Source: Cytospora piceicola
Lineage: Eukaryota; Ascomycota; Sordariomycetes; Diaporthales; Cytosporaceae
Assembly (NCBI GenBank): GCA_023375675.1
Contig: JALQBC010000056.1
Span: 124,001 to 188,000 of the forward strand
Direction: 5' to 3'
DNA: 64,000 nt
A program made the translations under genes and the position numbers. Shown in pieces: positions 34,743 to 45,519 of the stretch. The notes beneath the pieces were generated by a model that saw only the letters and a program-made list of their open reading frames with translations, was not told the origin of the DNA and made no database searches. Each line of letters starts with the position of its first letter. Position 1 is the stretch's first letter.

Positions 34743-36317
34743 GTTGCGAGAGGGGAGGTGTAAGACGGCAGTCGGTCCGCGGTATGAAAACGGAAGGGAG
34801 AAGCCAAGCCGAGTAAGGCTGCAGCAATGGAGACGCTACAGGCAAGGTCAAGGTGCGGGCAACTGAGCGAGTGGGAAGAGCGATGATGATGGTCAGCAGA
34901 CAAAAGTCGGTGCTGCGTGAAGCCAGTGCGCAGTAGGGCCCGGCCCCTTAAGATATCCTGGCGAGATCAACACCACCAACACCACAAATGTAAGGGTCAA
35001 GTCGAATCATTGGTGTTCAGTCAACGTCAACAATGGTGTGCTTGGTCAAAGCGGGTCAGCGATGGGATGCAGCTCCTCAAGCCGTACCGCGAATCCTTCA
35101 AGAGTCTTTCAGGCCGGTCCTGATAAAGCATCATGTTGGCAGTTGAATAAAGTACTGAGCAAATGAGAGCTGGGTTTGATATGACCGAACGCGTGTAATC
35201 GTGTTGACGTCTTAGGCATTCAAGACATGTCAGGGGAGTACTATATTAAATAACCAGGATCATGCATGGCTAGGGCCACTGACGTGCTCGATCCCTGGGC
35301 ATGGTGTGCTCTGTTTAACGCTGAGCTGAGTACGGACATAACGAGATCAAAGAGGTCGGGGATGGTTTCGATGGCGCAATTGCATGTGAAGGGATAAGGC
35401 GGCTAAGACGGAGGCAAGGATCAAGAGCTGTTTGCTACCATGTAGTCGTACTTCTGCCACACGTAGGTACTTGAGTGTTTCTAATTATCTATTTCCATTT
35501 CCGGGGGAAGGTTTCAGATGGGAGGCCGGAGAAAGACATGTAACTGTGTCTTACTTGAGAAGTCAGGAGAAGACTGCCGAGACAGACTCGGAAGACGGAG
35601 GCTAGTTCCGAGGACAGAGTCCCTGAGTCCCCACAGGTCGCTTCGGCCCGATATGGAGGGAGCATAAGACATGGTATGCATAAGTACTTATGAATGCGGT
35701 CCATGCCTCCACTATCGAAATCCACTTTAACTGTCAACACCTCATGGGAAATCCCACCAGGATTCGAGCGTGGCTTTCCATCTGATGGATACCTCTTCCC
35801 ACAAGACCCCATCCGTCAGCAGCCCGACTGCCGACTGCTCGGCTGCCTGATGGGCCATGATCCACGGTGCAGTGAAAAGCGACACTCGAGTCCTCCTCGG
35901 AGATACCCCCCTGCAATGTGCGTTGGTGTTTCCGTTGACATCAAAATCCTTCATGGACACTTGTTGATGGATGAGGGTCTCAACGGCCAGTGGTCTTGAA
36001 CCAGTCACCCTTACTCCCGTCTTGTCTTGCAGCGCTGTTTATCATGGAGGACCCTTGAGGGGCCGGCTGCTCGGCTTCGGGCTCGCATAAGCTTATCCGA
36101 CGGACTCCGGACCGGGTGAAGGACTGATGACTTGCCGTCTTTCAGCGCGGAGAAGAGGACGTCGATATCTTCTCTCTCTTCTGCGTCATTTGTCGGAAGG
36201 ACAGGTTACTGACCGATTTGCATCGTTTCCTCGTTGACGCACCAAATCGTTGAATCGGAGCTGTTCGAAACGGAGAGGACACCGACCAACCAATCCTAAA
36301 AAGTGTCACTGTTGACA
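34743..36317. promoter_or_regulatory. Shared divergent promoter (MFS / Zn2Cys6 factor)
   Basis: 1.58 kb between two divergent start codons. About 36,097-36,115 contains clustered CGG/CCG triplets: CCG-A-CGG, then CGGACTCCG (CGG-N3-CCG, 36101-36109), then CCGGACCGG, about 210 bases before the regulator's ATG. Such triplet pairs are the usual half-sites of binuclear zinc factors. Binding by the adjacent factor is inference. No other coding sequence is supported here. Confidence 0.45.
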
Positions 36318-38681
36318 ATGGCAGACACAACACAGACACCTGCTAAGTCTACATCATGCTCTTACAACCGGAGCTGTGATATGTGTCGACAGCGGAAGGT
36401 AAGATGTGACCGACAACGGCCCTGCTCCACCTGTGCCCGGTCCGGGGTCACATGTGTCTACCCACCCGGTCGAGGCAGAGCGCCAAAGAGGTCTCCAAGG
36501 ATTGAGAATGCCAGAATTATGGATAAGCTGGCCCGACTGGAGTCGATCATCAAGCACTTGGCTTCTGAGAATGAGGCCGATCGAGATGCGCCACCCACAG
36601 GGTCAGAGACTGAGGCAAATTCGGAGTTACCTCAGTCACATCTAACAGCCAACGAAGCTCAGGAGGACACCACAGGTGTACACGATTCAGGAACAGCAGC
36701 AGCAGAAACAACAACAAGCTCTGGCCAAGCAAGCCCGGCACTTTCATCTCTCGATGGCCGGTTTGGACGTCTCGTGATCGGCGAGTCAAAAAGCTACTAC
36801 GTCAGTAACGTTCTCTGGGCAGACTTGGCGAACGAAGTCGACGAGATACGTGACATCCTTCTACAGCCTGAGGAAGAAGATGAAGACGAGGATATGATGT
36901 CTCCAAAGACGTCGTGCTCCGGCATATCGAGCTCCAATGCCGCACTGTTCGGGTTCTGCGCACTTGCACACTCCCTGCGGGCTTACCATCCTGAATTCTC
37001 GCAGGCTGTAGACCTGTTCGCAGTCTATACCGAGAATGTAGCCCCCCAGGTGCGGCTCTTCCATACTCCGACTTTATCACGGATATACTGGGATTCCATT
37101 TCCTCACTCGAATCATTGGACAAGAACACCGAAGCTTTGCTATTTGCCATCTACTACTCAGCCGTTGCCACTATGGACGACCAACACACCCTAAGTATCC
37201 TAGGAGTAACGAAGGCCGTTGCACTGGAGGGGTACCGCTTCGCTGTCGAACAGGCCATGGCGCGCGCCGATTTTCTCAACACACAAAGCATGGTACTGCT
37301 GCAGACCGCGGTACTGTTTCTTTCCGCCCTACGCAGCCAGGACGAATCGCGCACCACGTGGTCACTCACAGCTCTCGTTTTCCACACCGCCCAGACAATG
37401 GGTGTGCACCGTGACGGCACCTTCTTCGGACTCAAGCCTTTCGAGACGGAAATGCGAAGGCGGCTGTGGTGGCACATCTGCATCCTGGACTTCCGGTCCT
37501 CCGAGCTTCATGGATTCCAGCCCATGGTGCATCAGTACTCTTCGGATACTAAGCTTCCTTTGCACGTCAACGATGACGATCTGTCTCCTGATATGATAGA
37601 GTTCCCACCCGTGCGATATGAGGCGACTGATACAACATTACTGCTGCTACGTTGTGAGGCCCTCAGCACTTTTTGGAAGATCGGATTAGCCTCGCCTGGC
37701 CTACCCAGTCTGCCGGTTCCATGGCGGGTTGCGCCATCAGAAGGCGCTGAATCAAGCGACGTGTCACTCGAGGAGCGTAAGGCGATCGTTCGGGACCTGG
37801 AGGGGAGGCTTAAGGATACCTACTTTCGTGACTGTGATCCTTCGAACCCCGCTCTAGTCATATACTCTATCGTCGCCGATCTCATCATTATACAGTTCTG
37901 GCTGCTAGTGTACCATCTCTCACCCGGGAGTACCTTCCAACGTTCCGAAACAGGCTCGACTCCAACAAGCAACAATGACGACGACGGCTCACCACCGCAT
38001 TCCGAAACCCATTCCAACGCCGCAGTAGACGAAGAAATGACGGGAGATCTGGATCGTCTCTTTCAAAGGTCTATCGATGTCCTCGAGCTCTCCGCCAAGC
38101 TCCTGCGTACCCCATCGGTCGCAAAATGGACGTGGTATTCAAAGCCACATATTCAGTGGCATGCGGTGGGTTTCGTGCTCGGTGAGATCTGTTCACGCCC
38201 ACCATCTGCGGAATGTGACCGCGCGTGGAAAGCTGCGATGGCGATCTATGAACTTAAGGGGACGATGATTTGGAGACCCATCAACCGTCTGCTGGCCAAG
38301 GCTAGGTATGTCAGGGAGGCGCAAGGAAGAGGGCCGGACGGGCAGGCCGTGTCTGCAAGTCATATGCCGACTGGAACACTGACCGGGGACTATACCTCGG
38401 CATGTGAGCCAACACCTGCATCAGGTTGGGGGTCCTGCGACGGAAACACACCAGGGATTATTCCTGCTATGAGGATCGACGCTACGCGCGATGTAGGGTT
38501 AATTCAAGGGACCCTCGGTGCGGAGGCAGGTGATCCTTTGGTGGACTTGTTGTATTTGCCGGATGATCTGTACATAGACCATATGTCAAATTCTGACATG
38601 TCCGGAGGCGCTCGTGGCTTCTCCCTGGGCATGATGGGTGCTGGGTCCGCGATAGATGGTTGGGACGGTCGTATGTGGTAA
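36318..38681 (+). CDS. Zn2Cys6 fungal transcription factor
   Basis: 787-aa, intron-less nuclear regulator. Start is the ATG at 36318; codons upstream in frame give no earlier ATG. The binuclear zinc cluster is C20-x2-C23-x6-C30-x5-C36-x2-C39-x6-C46 with basic residues between (RQRKVRC) and a following linker PPGRGRAPKR. A short heptad-like dimerisation helix is at about residues 63-80 (IMDKLARLESIIKHLA). A fungal-specific middle homology region spans roughly residues 220-480: FHTPTLSRIYWDSI, LLQTAVLFLSALRSQ, and HRDGTFFGLKPFETEMRRRLWWHI, the hallmark of Fungal_trans. An acidic/Gln-Ser stretch lies between. The divergent position next to an MFS carrier suggests it regulates that gene. Its inducer is unknown. 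Confidence 0.93.
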   Translation: MADTTQTPAKSTSCSYNRSCDMCRQRKVRCDRQRPCSTCARSGVTCVYPPGRGRAPKRSPRIENARIMDKLARLESIIKHLASENEADRDAPPTGSETEANSELPQSHLTANEAQEDTTGVHDSGTAAAETTTSSGQASPALSSLDGRFGRLVIGESKSYYVSNVLWADLANEVDEIRDILLQPEEEDEDEDMMSPKTSCSGISSSNAALFGFCALAHSLRAYHPEFSQAVDLFAVYTENVAPQVRLFHTPTLSRIYWDSISSLESLDKNTEALLFAIYYSAVATMDDQHTLSILGVTKAVALEGYRFAVEQAMARADFLNTQSMVLLQTAVLFLSALRSQDESRTTWSLTALVFHTAQTMGVHRDGTFFGLKPFETEMRRRLWWHICILDFRSSELHGFQPMVHQYSSDTKLPLHVNDDDLSPDMIEFPPVRYEATDTTLLLLRCEALSTFWKIGLASPGLPSLPVPWRVAPSEGAESSDVSLEERKAIVRDLEGRLKDTYFRDCDPSNPALVIYSIVADLIIIQFWLLVYHLSPGSTFQRSETGSTPTSNNDDDGSPPHSETHSNAAVDEEMTGDLDRLFQRSIDVLELSAKLLRTPSVAKWTWYSKPHIQWHAVGFVLGEICSRPPSAECDRAWKAAMAIYELKGTMIWRPINRLLAKARYVREAQGRGPDGQAVSASHMPTGTLTGDYTSACEPTPASGWGSCDGNTPGIIPAMRIDATRDVGLIQGTLGAEAGDPLVDLLYLPDDLYIDHMSNSDMSGGARGFSLGMMGAGSAIDGWDGRMW

Positions 38682-39142
38682 TTCCCAGTGACACTGGCTC
38701 GTCCACACATTTGAAAGAAACGAGTAATCACTGTGCTCATTGCTCAATGTCTTCACAATGCCGAAAGCTACGGAAGTAGTTCACTGGCAGATTTTGACCC
38801 ATAGGTTACTTGCTCGCCGTTCATAGGACGAGGAACACAAAGTAGAAAAATATATACTTATAACATTTGAACCCCGGGATATGTGTCACGTGTTACTGGT
38901 AGAGTTGACACCACTTATGTGTCAGCTCTTCACTAAGAGCCCATTAATTTTGTCTATTACAAGTAAAAACAACAAAGGAATTAACTTCCTGATTTTAGCT
39001 ACCACGTGTCCAGGAATATGACGAACATTCGAAACAACACGAACTAAACTTATAGCAAGAGAACAGATATTACATATTACGACCGTTCAGAATACCTGAG
39101 GCGCCGGCGCCTGTCTCGGCCATCAACCACGTTAATAGATAC
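38682..39142. other. Convergent AT-rich intergenic region
   Basis: About 460 bases between the 3' ends of the Zn2Cys6 gene and the SET gene, with no coding signal. Confidence 0.5.
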
Positions 39143-40383
39143 TTATCCCTTTTTCACACCCTTCTTCACAGCCTTCTTCACAGCCTTCTTCACACCAGCT
39201 GCCTTGGTCAGCTTCCCTCCGGCTACCTTCTTCCCAGCTGCTTTGATTCCCGCGGCCTTCTTTCCCGCAGCCTTTTTTGCAGCCGCCTTCTTTGCAACAG
39301 CTTTCTTTGCCGCGGCTTTGGCGGCTCCTTTCATGGCCGCCCCCTTCTTGACTGCTCCCTTCTTTGCTGCCCCTTTCTTAGCTGCCCCCTTCTTAGCTGC
39401 CCCCTTCTTGGCTACTCCCTTCTTGGCTGCGGCCTGCCTATCCTCCGGGTCTGCAGGTGGTAGATGATCCCCAGCCTGGTGGTTACACATACAAAGAATG
39501 TTGAGCCCAGTAAAGTAACTCCTCCCATAGCTGATAAAAATCTGCTGGCCAGCAGCAATATCATCGACTGCCTTGAAGAGAACCACAACGCGCTTACCGT
39601 ACATGCACGACTCTGTACCCACGTTAGGATCACAGTGGTGGTTTACAAAGCGCGTGATATTTCCGAACCGGCGGGCAGTACAGCCGGGACGCTCGAGCTG
39701 GAATCCGTATCGGTCGCCTGGTACAAACGTTCCTTTTGGGATAAGTTCGCCCAAATACTCACCGAGTGTGGTCCCAAGCGGAATCGGTGCTGTGGCGAAC
39801 ACACCCTACAGAGCTCGACATCTGGAGTTAGCAAAGATATTTCTTGAGGTTGTTCAGGTGGATGTGACAACCGAGGTTGTAGACTGAAACGCGAAACCAG
39901 GGAGAGGAAAGGAAGGTTTTTTTTTTTTTACTTACATAGCCGAGATTGCCTGCTTTTCGTATCTCTAGAAGGGCACTGCCGGCGGGCGCTATAGTGTTGT
40001 GAAAGAAGTCCTAAACTGAAATCAGTCACCAGTTCTACTGCAATATGCACATACTCCAAGGGCTTCCCCAGCAGATGTGGCCTAGCAGGCCATTTCCTGA
40101 GGGATATCAAGAGGAGGGGGGAGTGTTGACAACTTACAATACAATCCTGACCATCACATCTTCCCACCTTAGCGTCGCAAGCCTCGCACCTTATCTTGCA
40201 CTGAGGATTAGCCCTTAGAACCTTGTTAACAGTGTTGAGCCTAGCAGGGAACTTGGATGAATCCATAACATAGTCGTCAATCTGGCGGGGGTACGGCTTC
40301 GTCCCCCTCAAACCTATCCGCGCCCCTCCAGCATTTCGGTACTGGAACAGAGGGCAAGCGTTGGCGTTCGGAAGTGTCGACAT
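39143..40383 (-). CDS. SET-domain protein with histone-H1-like Lys/Ala tail
   Basis: Predicted 327-aa protein, probably a nuclear lysine methyltransferase. Exons are 40138-40383, 39936-40010 and 39143-39805, exact frame. The second intron has a 13-base A tract (coding strand) right after its GTAAGT donor. N-terminus: Cys-rich segment CKIRCEACDAKVGRCDGQDC (residues about 62-81), like a reduced pre-SET. SET core: EIRKAGNLGYGVFATAPI over the exon 2/3 joint, EYLGEL, FGNITRFVNHHCDPNV (NHxCxPN at 162-168), and the catalytic-type tyrosine in ISYGRSYF (about 200), followed by CMC. The final 95 residues are repeats of AAKKG/AVAKK type encoded by tandem 15-base units (about 39,330-39,430), like the C-terminus of linker histone H1. 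That fusion is unusual. The SET region is shorter than in DIM-5/SUV39 enzymes, so activity is uncertain. Confidence 0.78.
39330..39430 (-). repeat. 15-bp tandem repeats encoding AAKKG units
   Basis: Near-identical 15-base units on the minus strand, each encoding Ala-Ala-Lys-Lys-Gly or a close variant, inside the C-terminal tail of the SET gene. Unit number is likely to vary between strains. Confidence 0.7.
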
Positions 40384-40949
40384 TGTTTTGTAAGTAAGAG
40401 AAATGAAAATATGGAGCGATGTTCGATAGAAACAAATGAATATGAGTGGTACAGCCTGTTGTACTATTAGTTCGTTGCTTAATGCGTCCAGAAGTTTTCT
40501 TGTGTTGTGCGTAGCATTGAAGAATAAAATTATCGTAGCTGTTTGTAATAAATAAGAGCGAAAGTATTGAATAATTGGTTCGGAGTGATAGCAAGCCAAA
40601 TCGAGTCAACCAGCCCTGAGACCAACAAACTTTTTATATCGTCAAGGACCATTGTTCCTTCAATGTGAAGGTCCAACCATTTGACATCTGCGAATGTCTT
40701 TGTGACGAAATTAGAAACTCTTCGTGTTCGTTCCTCAGCCAGCCGAACAAAGCCTTCCTTGTTTTCCGCACGGGATATACCCGAGTAACGAGGCCCTTCT
40801 CTTAACGATATTAACTTTGCCAGCCGTGTCTTGCGCTTTCCTGGCCGGGAACGCCGAATTACCTCAAATCTATCCCGAAGTCTTGTATCCAGATGTCCTT
40901 ATCCTGAAGGTCAGGAAAAGCGCTACCACCCATGTCGTCCCAGCGAGGT
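40384..40949. other. Intergenic region
   Basis: About 570 bases upstream of the SET gene and downstream of the F-box gene, AT-rich near 40,400-40,620. No further gene seen. Confidence 0.45.
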
Positions 40950-42443
40950 CTAGTACCACGGATCATCCCCCTTGTTTTTCGAATTATTGGGATCCATGCT
41001 CTGTGTACCTTCTCCAGGCACAACTCCACTGATTTTGCTCTCAAAGATACCCATCATGGACCGTCTACCGAGGTGTTCGAAACTCTCATACTCACTCGCA
41101 ACCCCGTTCAAAGCATCCCATTCCGGACTCAGCCCGGGCCCCAAGCCGTCCCCCAGGTCACACCACCTCGTCACCACGATCGCGTACTTGAACCTCTGCA
41201 CCGGATCCCCTCTGTCCTCCACGAGGCTGAGCTTGACGAGGTACTCAGACGGACACCGCGGGCACCTCCGCGCAGGCAGACAAAAGACACACTCACGGGC
41301 ACCCGCACGAGAGGAGTGCACCAGCTGGCTAGCAGCCCAGTGCGGGCCCTTCTTGAGCTGGTCCCCCAGCGACTGCGGCGGCTTCGGAACATGGCCCAGC
41401 GCGCACTTGCACACATCCATGAGGACCCCCTCCCGCCAGTGCGCGCAGACCGAGAAATAAGGCATATACTCCCCCCTCTCAAACAGCAGGTGCCTCATCC
41501 CCGTGGGCGTCAACGAAGGCGGCGTGAACACCTGGCTGCGCACGCGCATGAACAGGTGCCCCTGGAGTATCTGGAACGTCGTGCGGTGCGACCACCCGGA
41601 CTCGAAGTCCTTCCACCCGCGGGACAGCGTCTCGGGCGCGACTCCGTACGCGGGGCCGTAGCGCCACGCGCGCATGACGAGCTGGACGAATGCGTAGGGC
41701 AGCGAGCGGGGGTGCGCGATGCGCGTGCGCGGCAGGACGGAGGTCTTGGAGGCCGGACAGGCGAAGACGGGGTCCTGGGTGTATGAGGCGGAGAGCTTCT
41801 CGTGGCCCGGGTGGGTCCGCGCGTGGTACCGCGCGCAGACGAAGCAGAGGAGGTGGTTGGGTAGGTCGCGGTCTATGTGCCGCAGGCATTGGACCTTCTC
41901 GGGATGGTTCTCGGGAAGGTTCAGGGCGCCCAGAGCTTGGGTGCCCAGTTTGGCGTACATTGTCTTGTTTGTTAGGGCCAGGTGGGCGCGGTCTGCTGGG
42001 CCGAGATACGACTCGATGATGATCCAAATGTCGACTGGCACTGAGGCTAACATTGCTTCCTTCCTCATCCTCATGGCTATCACCTCGGGGTCATTTTCGT
42101 CAAGGTCCATCTGTTTCATCTCAAACATCGAGTCACTGCTCTCTTGGCGTGTTAAGCCATGCAGCATTTCCGTGTGATCCTTTACGCCTTCGCCATGCTC
42201 AGCCAGTGCTCCCGGGTAGCTGAAGATGCCGTAATCATGTTCGCCCAGCTCGTTGATACCCTCCTGGCGGTTCGCGGATGGCAGGCGTGATGGCTTCTTT
42301 GAAAGCTTCGTTGCCCCCTTCTTCGTTCCTTGGCCTTCTCCATTACGCCGATCCTTTTTCGGACTGCCTCGGCGTTTTCCACCTCTCATCAACAGGCCGA
42401 GGCGAGCCGTCCATGACTTTGCATTAGGCCCAGTATCGCCCAT
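40950..42443 (-). CDS. F-box-like protein, unknown target
   Basis: Single-exon 497-aa protein. Start is the ATG at 42443; a nearby ATG at 42450 is in another frame. Residues 1-60 are basic (GKRRGSPKKDRR). At about residues 130-175 the segment ASVPVDIWIIIESYLGPADRAHLALTNKTMY has the spacing of an F-box (LPxELW..I..YL...D...L..vcK). The rest is a fungus-specific region with many Cys/His pairs (LCFVCARYHARTHPGHEKLS, CVFCLPARRCPRCPSEY). F-box proteins couple substrates to SCF ubiquitin ligases through Skp1. The F-box assignment rests on pattern only. A long antisense open frame inside it is a by-product of GC-rich codon use. Confidence 0.72.
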   Translation of the reverse strand: MGDTGPNAKSWTARLGLLMRGGKRRGSPKKDRRNGEGQGTKKGATKLSKKPSRLPSANRQEGINELGEHDYGIFSYPGALAEHGEGVKDHTEMLHGLTRQESSDSMFEMKQMDLDENDPEVIAMRMRKEAMLASVPVDIWIIIESYLGPADRAHLALTNKTMYAKLGTQALGALNLPENHPEKVQCLRHIDRDLPNHLLCFVCARYHARTHPGHEKLSASYTQDPVFACPASKTSVLPRTRIAHPRSLPYAFVQLVMRAWRYGPAYGVAPETLSRGWKDFESGWSHRTTFQILQGHLFMRVRSQVFTPPSLTPTGMRHLLFERGEYMPYFSVCAHWREGVLMDVCKCALGHVPKPPQSLGDQLKKGPHWAASQLVHSSRAGARECVFCLPARRCPRCPSEYLVKLSLVEDRGDPVQRFKYAIVVTRWCDLGDGLGPGLSPEWDALNGVASEYESFEHLGRRSMMGIFESKISGVVPGEGTQSMDPNNSKNKGDDPWY

Positions 42444-43396
42444 TACTCATGATGTAGCTGCACGTCCACTGAATCCTTGCGGCTCGCCTGCAATGTAAGT
42501 TCGTAGATATTCAGCTGCTGAAGTTCCGGGGTTTGGCAGGAAGGTGTGAGATGTTTGTTTCAGGTTTGGGAGGCTCTGGGCCGAGTTAATTTCTCGGATC
42601 ATCGGATGTCGCGGATGTTTCTTCAGAGTCAATTGGCGCATGTTTTCGTACCGAAGTTTTGATACGCACGACCACTTTTACGTCATACCCCGTAAAGTAC
42701 GTATCATAAATATAGTAGATCTCTGCATGCCCTTTGTCCTCTTTCTCAAACTTACTACCTAGGTACCGTGTACGTAGATATGGCGGTCAGGAAAACAGAC
42801 CTCATGTTTACTGTTCGTGAGATGTCATGTCACGTCATAGCTTGGACCTCGGGAGTCTACCAGAAGAACGCTGGCTTATGTATGCGGTTGACAGGATGGA
42901 TCCGCTGTAAATTCAGTGCCCCAAGGTGATTATTGTACGGATGGGTACAGAGTGCATACTTGAGTACTTAGGTCCATAAATAGCTTCACAGAATTTATTG
43001 CATTTTCAGCACCGTTCGTGGAACTAGGTGACTTTTGCAATTTTGTACACTTCCATCATATAGTTACACTGCTACACAATCGAAAAAATAGATGCAATGC
43101 GTTTGCATCCTATCCATTTCCACACATACATATGAACCCCAACAACGAATTGCCCACTCATCATTCCGTCAGCCTCGCTCGACACAAGTAACCAGCTGGC
43201 CCGCCAATCAACCTCCTCCTTCATGAAAAAGCAATGCCCATGGTATTCGGTCTCATCGAGTTATCCACCTGGTCGACCGTGCCTTCAGCAGCCTGAATGA
43301 CACTATTGTTGGGTCAACATTGCTCGAGTTCGGCTGGTTATCCGTGTCCGTCATATTTTTGACCCATATGATTCCCATATGATTACTTCAGTACGC
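42444..43396. other. Intergenic region with TACCTAGGTA palindrome
   Basis: About 950 bases without a gene. It includes TACCTAGGTA at 42756-42765 and AT-rich stretches. Confidence 0.45.
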
Positions 43397-45124
43397 TTAC
43401 TCGTCTACCTCCTCAATACGCGGTTCCTGATCCTCCAGCTCTGGTCTCCAATACCCAATAGTGAGAGTGCTATCGAAACTACTGTCACTGCCGGCCTCAT
43501 CACTGTCACTGCCAGCGTCACTGGGGTGGACCTGGTAGGTTGAGATGAAGCTGAGTTGCCGTTCCTCCGGCCGGAAGTGGTCTATATGCGTCCCAGTGTG
43601 CTCATTGTACTCGGTGTCACACTCAACGACCAGATACCTTCCGGCGTTCTCTGGGACACTGGTAGTCCAAGCGTTAACAGACGAATCAAACAACAAGGGT
43701 CTGGTTATAACTTACTCTGGGCCTTCATATCTGCAAACCAGATGCCTAAGACGAGCATGGACTAGTCGATGACCAAGCCTGTCGCCTCCTCGCAACATTC
43801 TGTTTCTTACCGCCCCGATAAAGTAGACAGACCTTGCCACAATATCCGGAGTGTAAGTATCCGCCCAATCGGTCCCGTCAGGCCTGCCATATGGAAGACA
43901 GAATCTTACGCGCAGTGCAACTCGGTTCAGCCTCCGAGGACTATACAAAGGGTCGGTCCAGAGATCAACTTCGAATTGATCCCACGGATCTTGTTCGGTT
44001 GGTTCACGACGCAGATCTGGTGGCTCGCCATTCAATTCAAGGCCAAGGTGTCGGAGAGCTGGCATCCGCCCGATAAGCTGTAACGTGGTATCCATCCGCC
44101 CTGCTAACAAGACGGAGTAGTCGCCGTTGGTCTGGGTATCAGTTGTATCGACCCAGAGAGACCTTATCATATTGGAAGATGATAGCCCGACTACCCAGGG
44201 TAAGCGGTCCGAAAGAAATTCTCTAGCCGCCGCGAGACCTGGATATGCAGGCGCCCCCCAGTTCCCATGAAAAGAAAACATCCGGTCGTAGTATACAGCT
44301 GCGGCTTCCCAGTAGATCTGGCGATTTGCTGAGAGTAGTGCGATATTTCCAGGTCTACGTCGATCAGTTGTGTACGGACGATTGCTTCGAATAAGCACGC
44401 TCGGAGCGGTTTCAGCCATTTGCGTATTATAGAAATCCGCATTGGTGTCCATAGCTTCCCGCCAGATCATAGTTCGTATCTCGGCTGGTAGGTCCATAAC
44501 AGGGAAATAGTCGACAAACCGCTGCGGACCAGCCACGATGCCATGGTTCTGGTTACCAGACTGGACTGGAGTACCAGACTGGACTGGAGTACTAGACTGG
44601 ACTGGAGTACCAGACTGGACTGGATTACAAGACTGAACTGGATTAGCAAACTTGACTCGATCGATAGACTAGGCGAGATTACAATACTGACATGTATTAC
44701 CAGATCCGACTGCCGGATCTACCCCCTCGTGACCGGCATCTCCGCCCTCATGCGCCTGTTGTTCAGGGACTCCATGCGGATGCTCCTGGTGCCCGTTTTG
44801 GGGACATGTGCATGGTTGGTTTCCGGCCTCGAGACCGGCCACCCGTTGCTCGAGATCACTCAGTCCCGGGTGTTGGCAAGGGCCCGCATCGTTTCCGTGT
44901 AGAGGGCAGTTGCAGGGACGGTTGTTCCCCTCGATGGTCGTGACTCTGTCCTCCAGCTCCCGGAGCCCTTGCATCAGGTCGGGGTTCACTCCATGCCAGT
45001 TTCCACGAGGACAGTCGCATGGCCGTCGGTTTGCTGCATATGTATTTGCCTGGTTTTCGAGCCCCTGGATCATCTGAAGCAGAGCTGCATTGTCTGGCAA
45101 AGGTGTTGGTTGTGCCGAGGCCAT
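43397..45124 (-). CDS. Mosaic 2EXR-domain protein with CxCP and GTPVQS repeats
   Basis: Best model: 538 aa in three exons, 44692-45124, 43716-44637 and 43397-43658, exact frame. The N-terminal 144 residues contain about three repeats of a coiled-coil-like unit followed by PCxCP (LENQANTYAANRRPCDCP, LEDRVTTIEGNNRPCNCP, LEQRVAGLEAGNQPCTCP). Then come about five copies of the hexapeptide GTPVQS (residues about 148-177, from an 18-bp DNA repeat at 44556-44637). A 2EXR domain starts at FPVMDLPAEIRTMIWREAM (about 195-213) and continues with NIALLSANRQIYWEAAAVYY. The acidic end is IEEVDE. The proposed first intron (44638-44691, GTCAGT...TAATCCAG, 54 nt) removes one TAG; without it the same frame is open on both sides of that stop. 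So it could instead be a gene with a premature stop, or two genes. Function unknown. Confidence 0.55.
44556..44637 (-). repeat. 18-bp tandem repeat, about 4.5-5 copies
   Basis: Tandem units of GGTACTCCAGTCCAGTCT (minus strand), reading GTPVQS in the frame of the surrounding 2EXR gene, with a few base differences between units. Confidence 0.8.
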
Positions 45125-45519
45125 GTTGGGTGGATGGAGTGTCGTACTTCAAAATATTGTTATGAGAGATATTGACAATAATGAGAAGAGAATTCCAACA
45201 GAGTATGTCATCAATTGATTGATTCGTAGGAAGCCTCTGATGGTGTCCTTCTAGATATCATCTTATTGGGGTGTGGTCTTCTCTTGTGCGTCCTGACTTC
45301 ACAAAGCCTTTTGACAAGTCGAGGACCGCTTGCGGTGGAGTTGTGATGCGCAACAAAGAATCGAACGCAATCGGGACTGTGAGAGCTACCTACATGCGTA
45401 GACTATCAATCAACAAATCCAACAATTGTGGACATATCTTTGTCCCGTTTTGGACTTGTCCACAGTTATTGAGTTGACGAAAACGGCTCGGCAACACTCA
45501 GTGTCGGTCTGCATCGAGA
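45125..45519. other. Intergenic region
   Basis: No coding signal seen; presumed promoter of the mosaic gene. Confidence 0.4.

Noticed and set aside
40932..41786. 284-codon open frame on the plus strand
   Set aside because: It is antisense to the intact F-box-like gene. Its Arg/Pro/His-rich composition is the mirror of that gene's GC-rich codons.
44543..44655. CRISPR-like regular repeats
   Set aside because: Units are directly adjacent 18-mers in phase with a coding frame, without spacers, in a eukaryotic gene.
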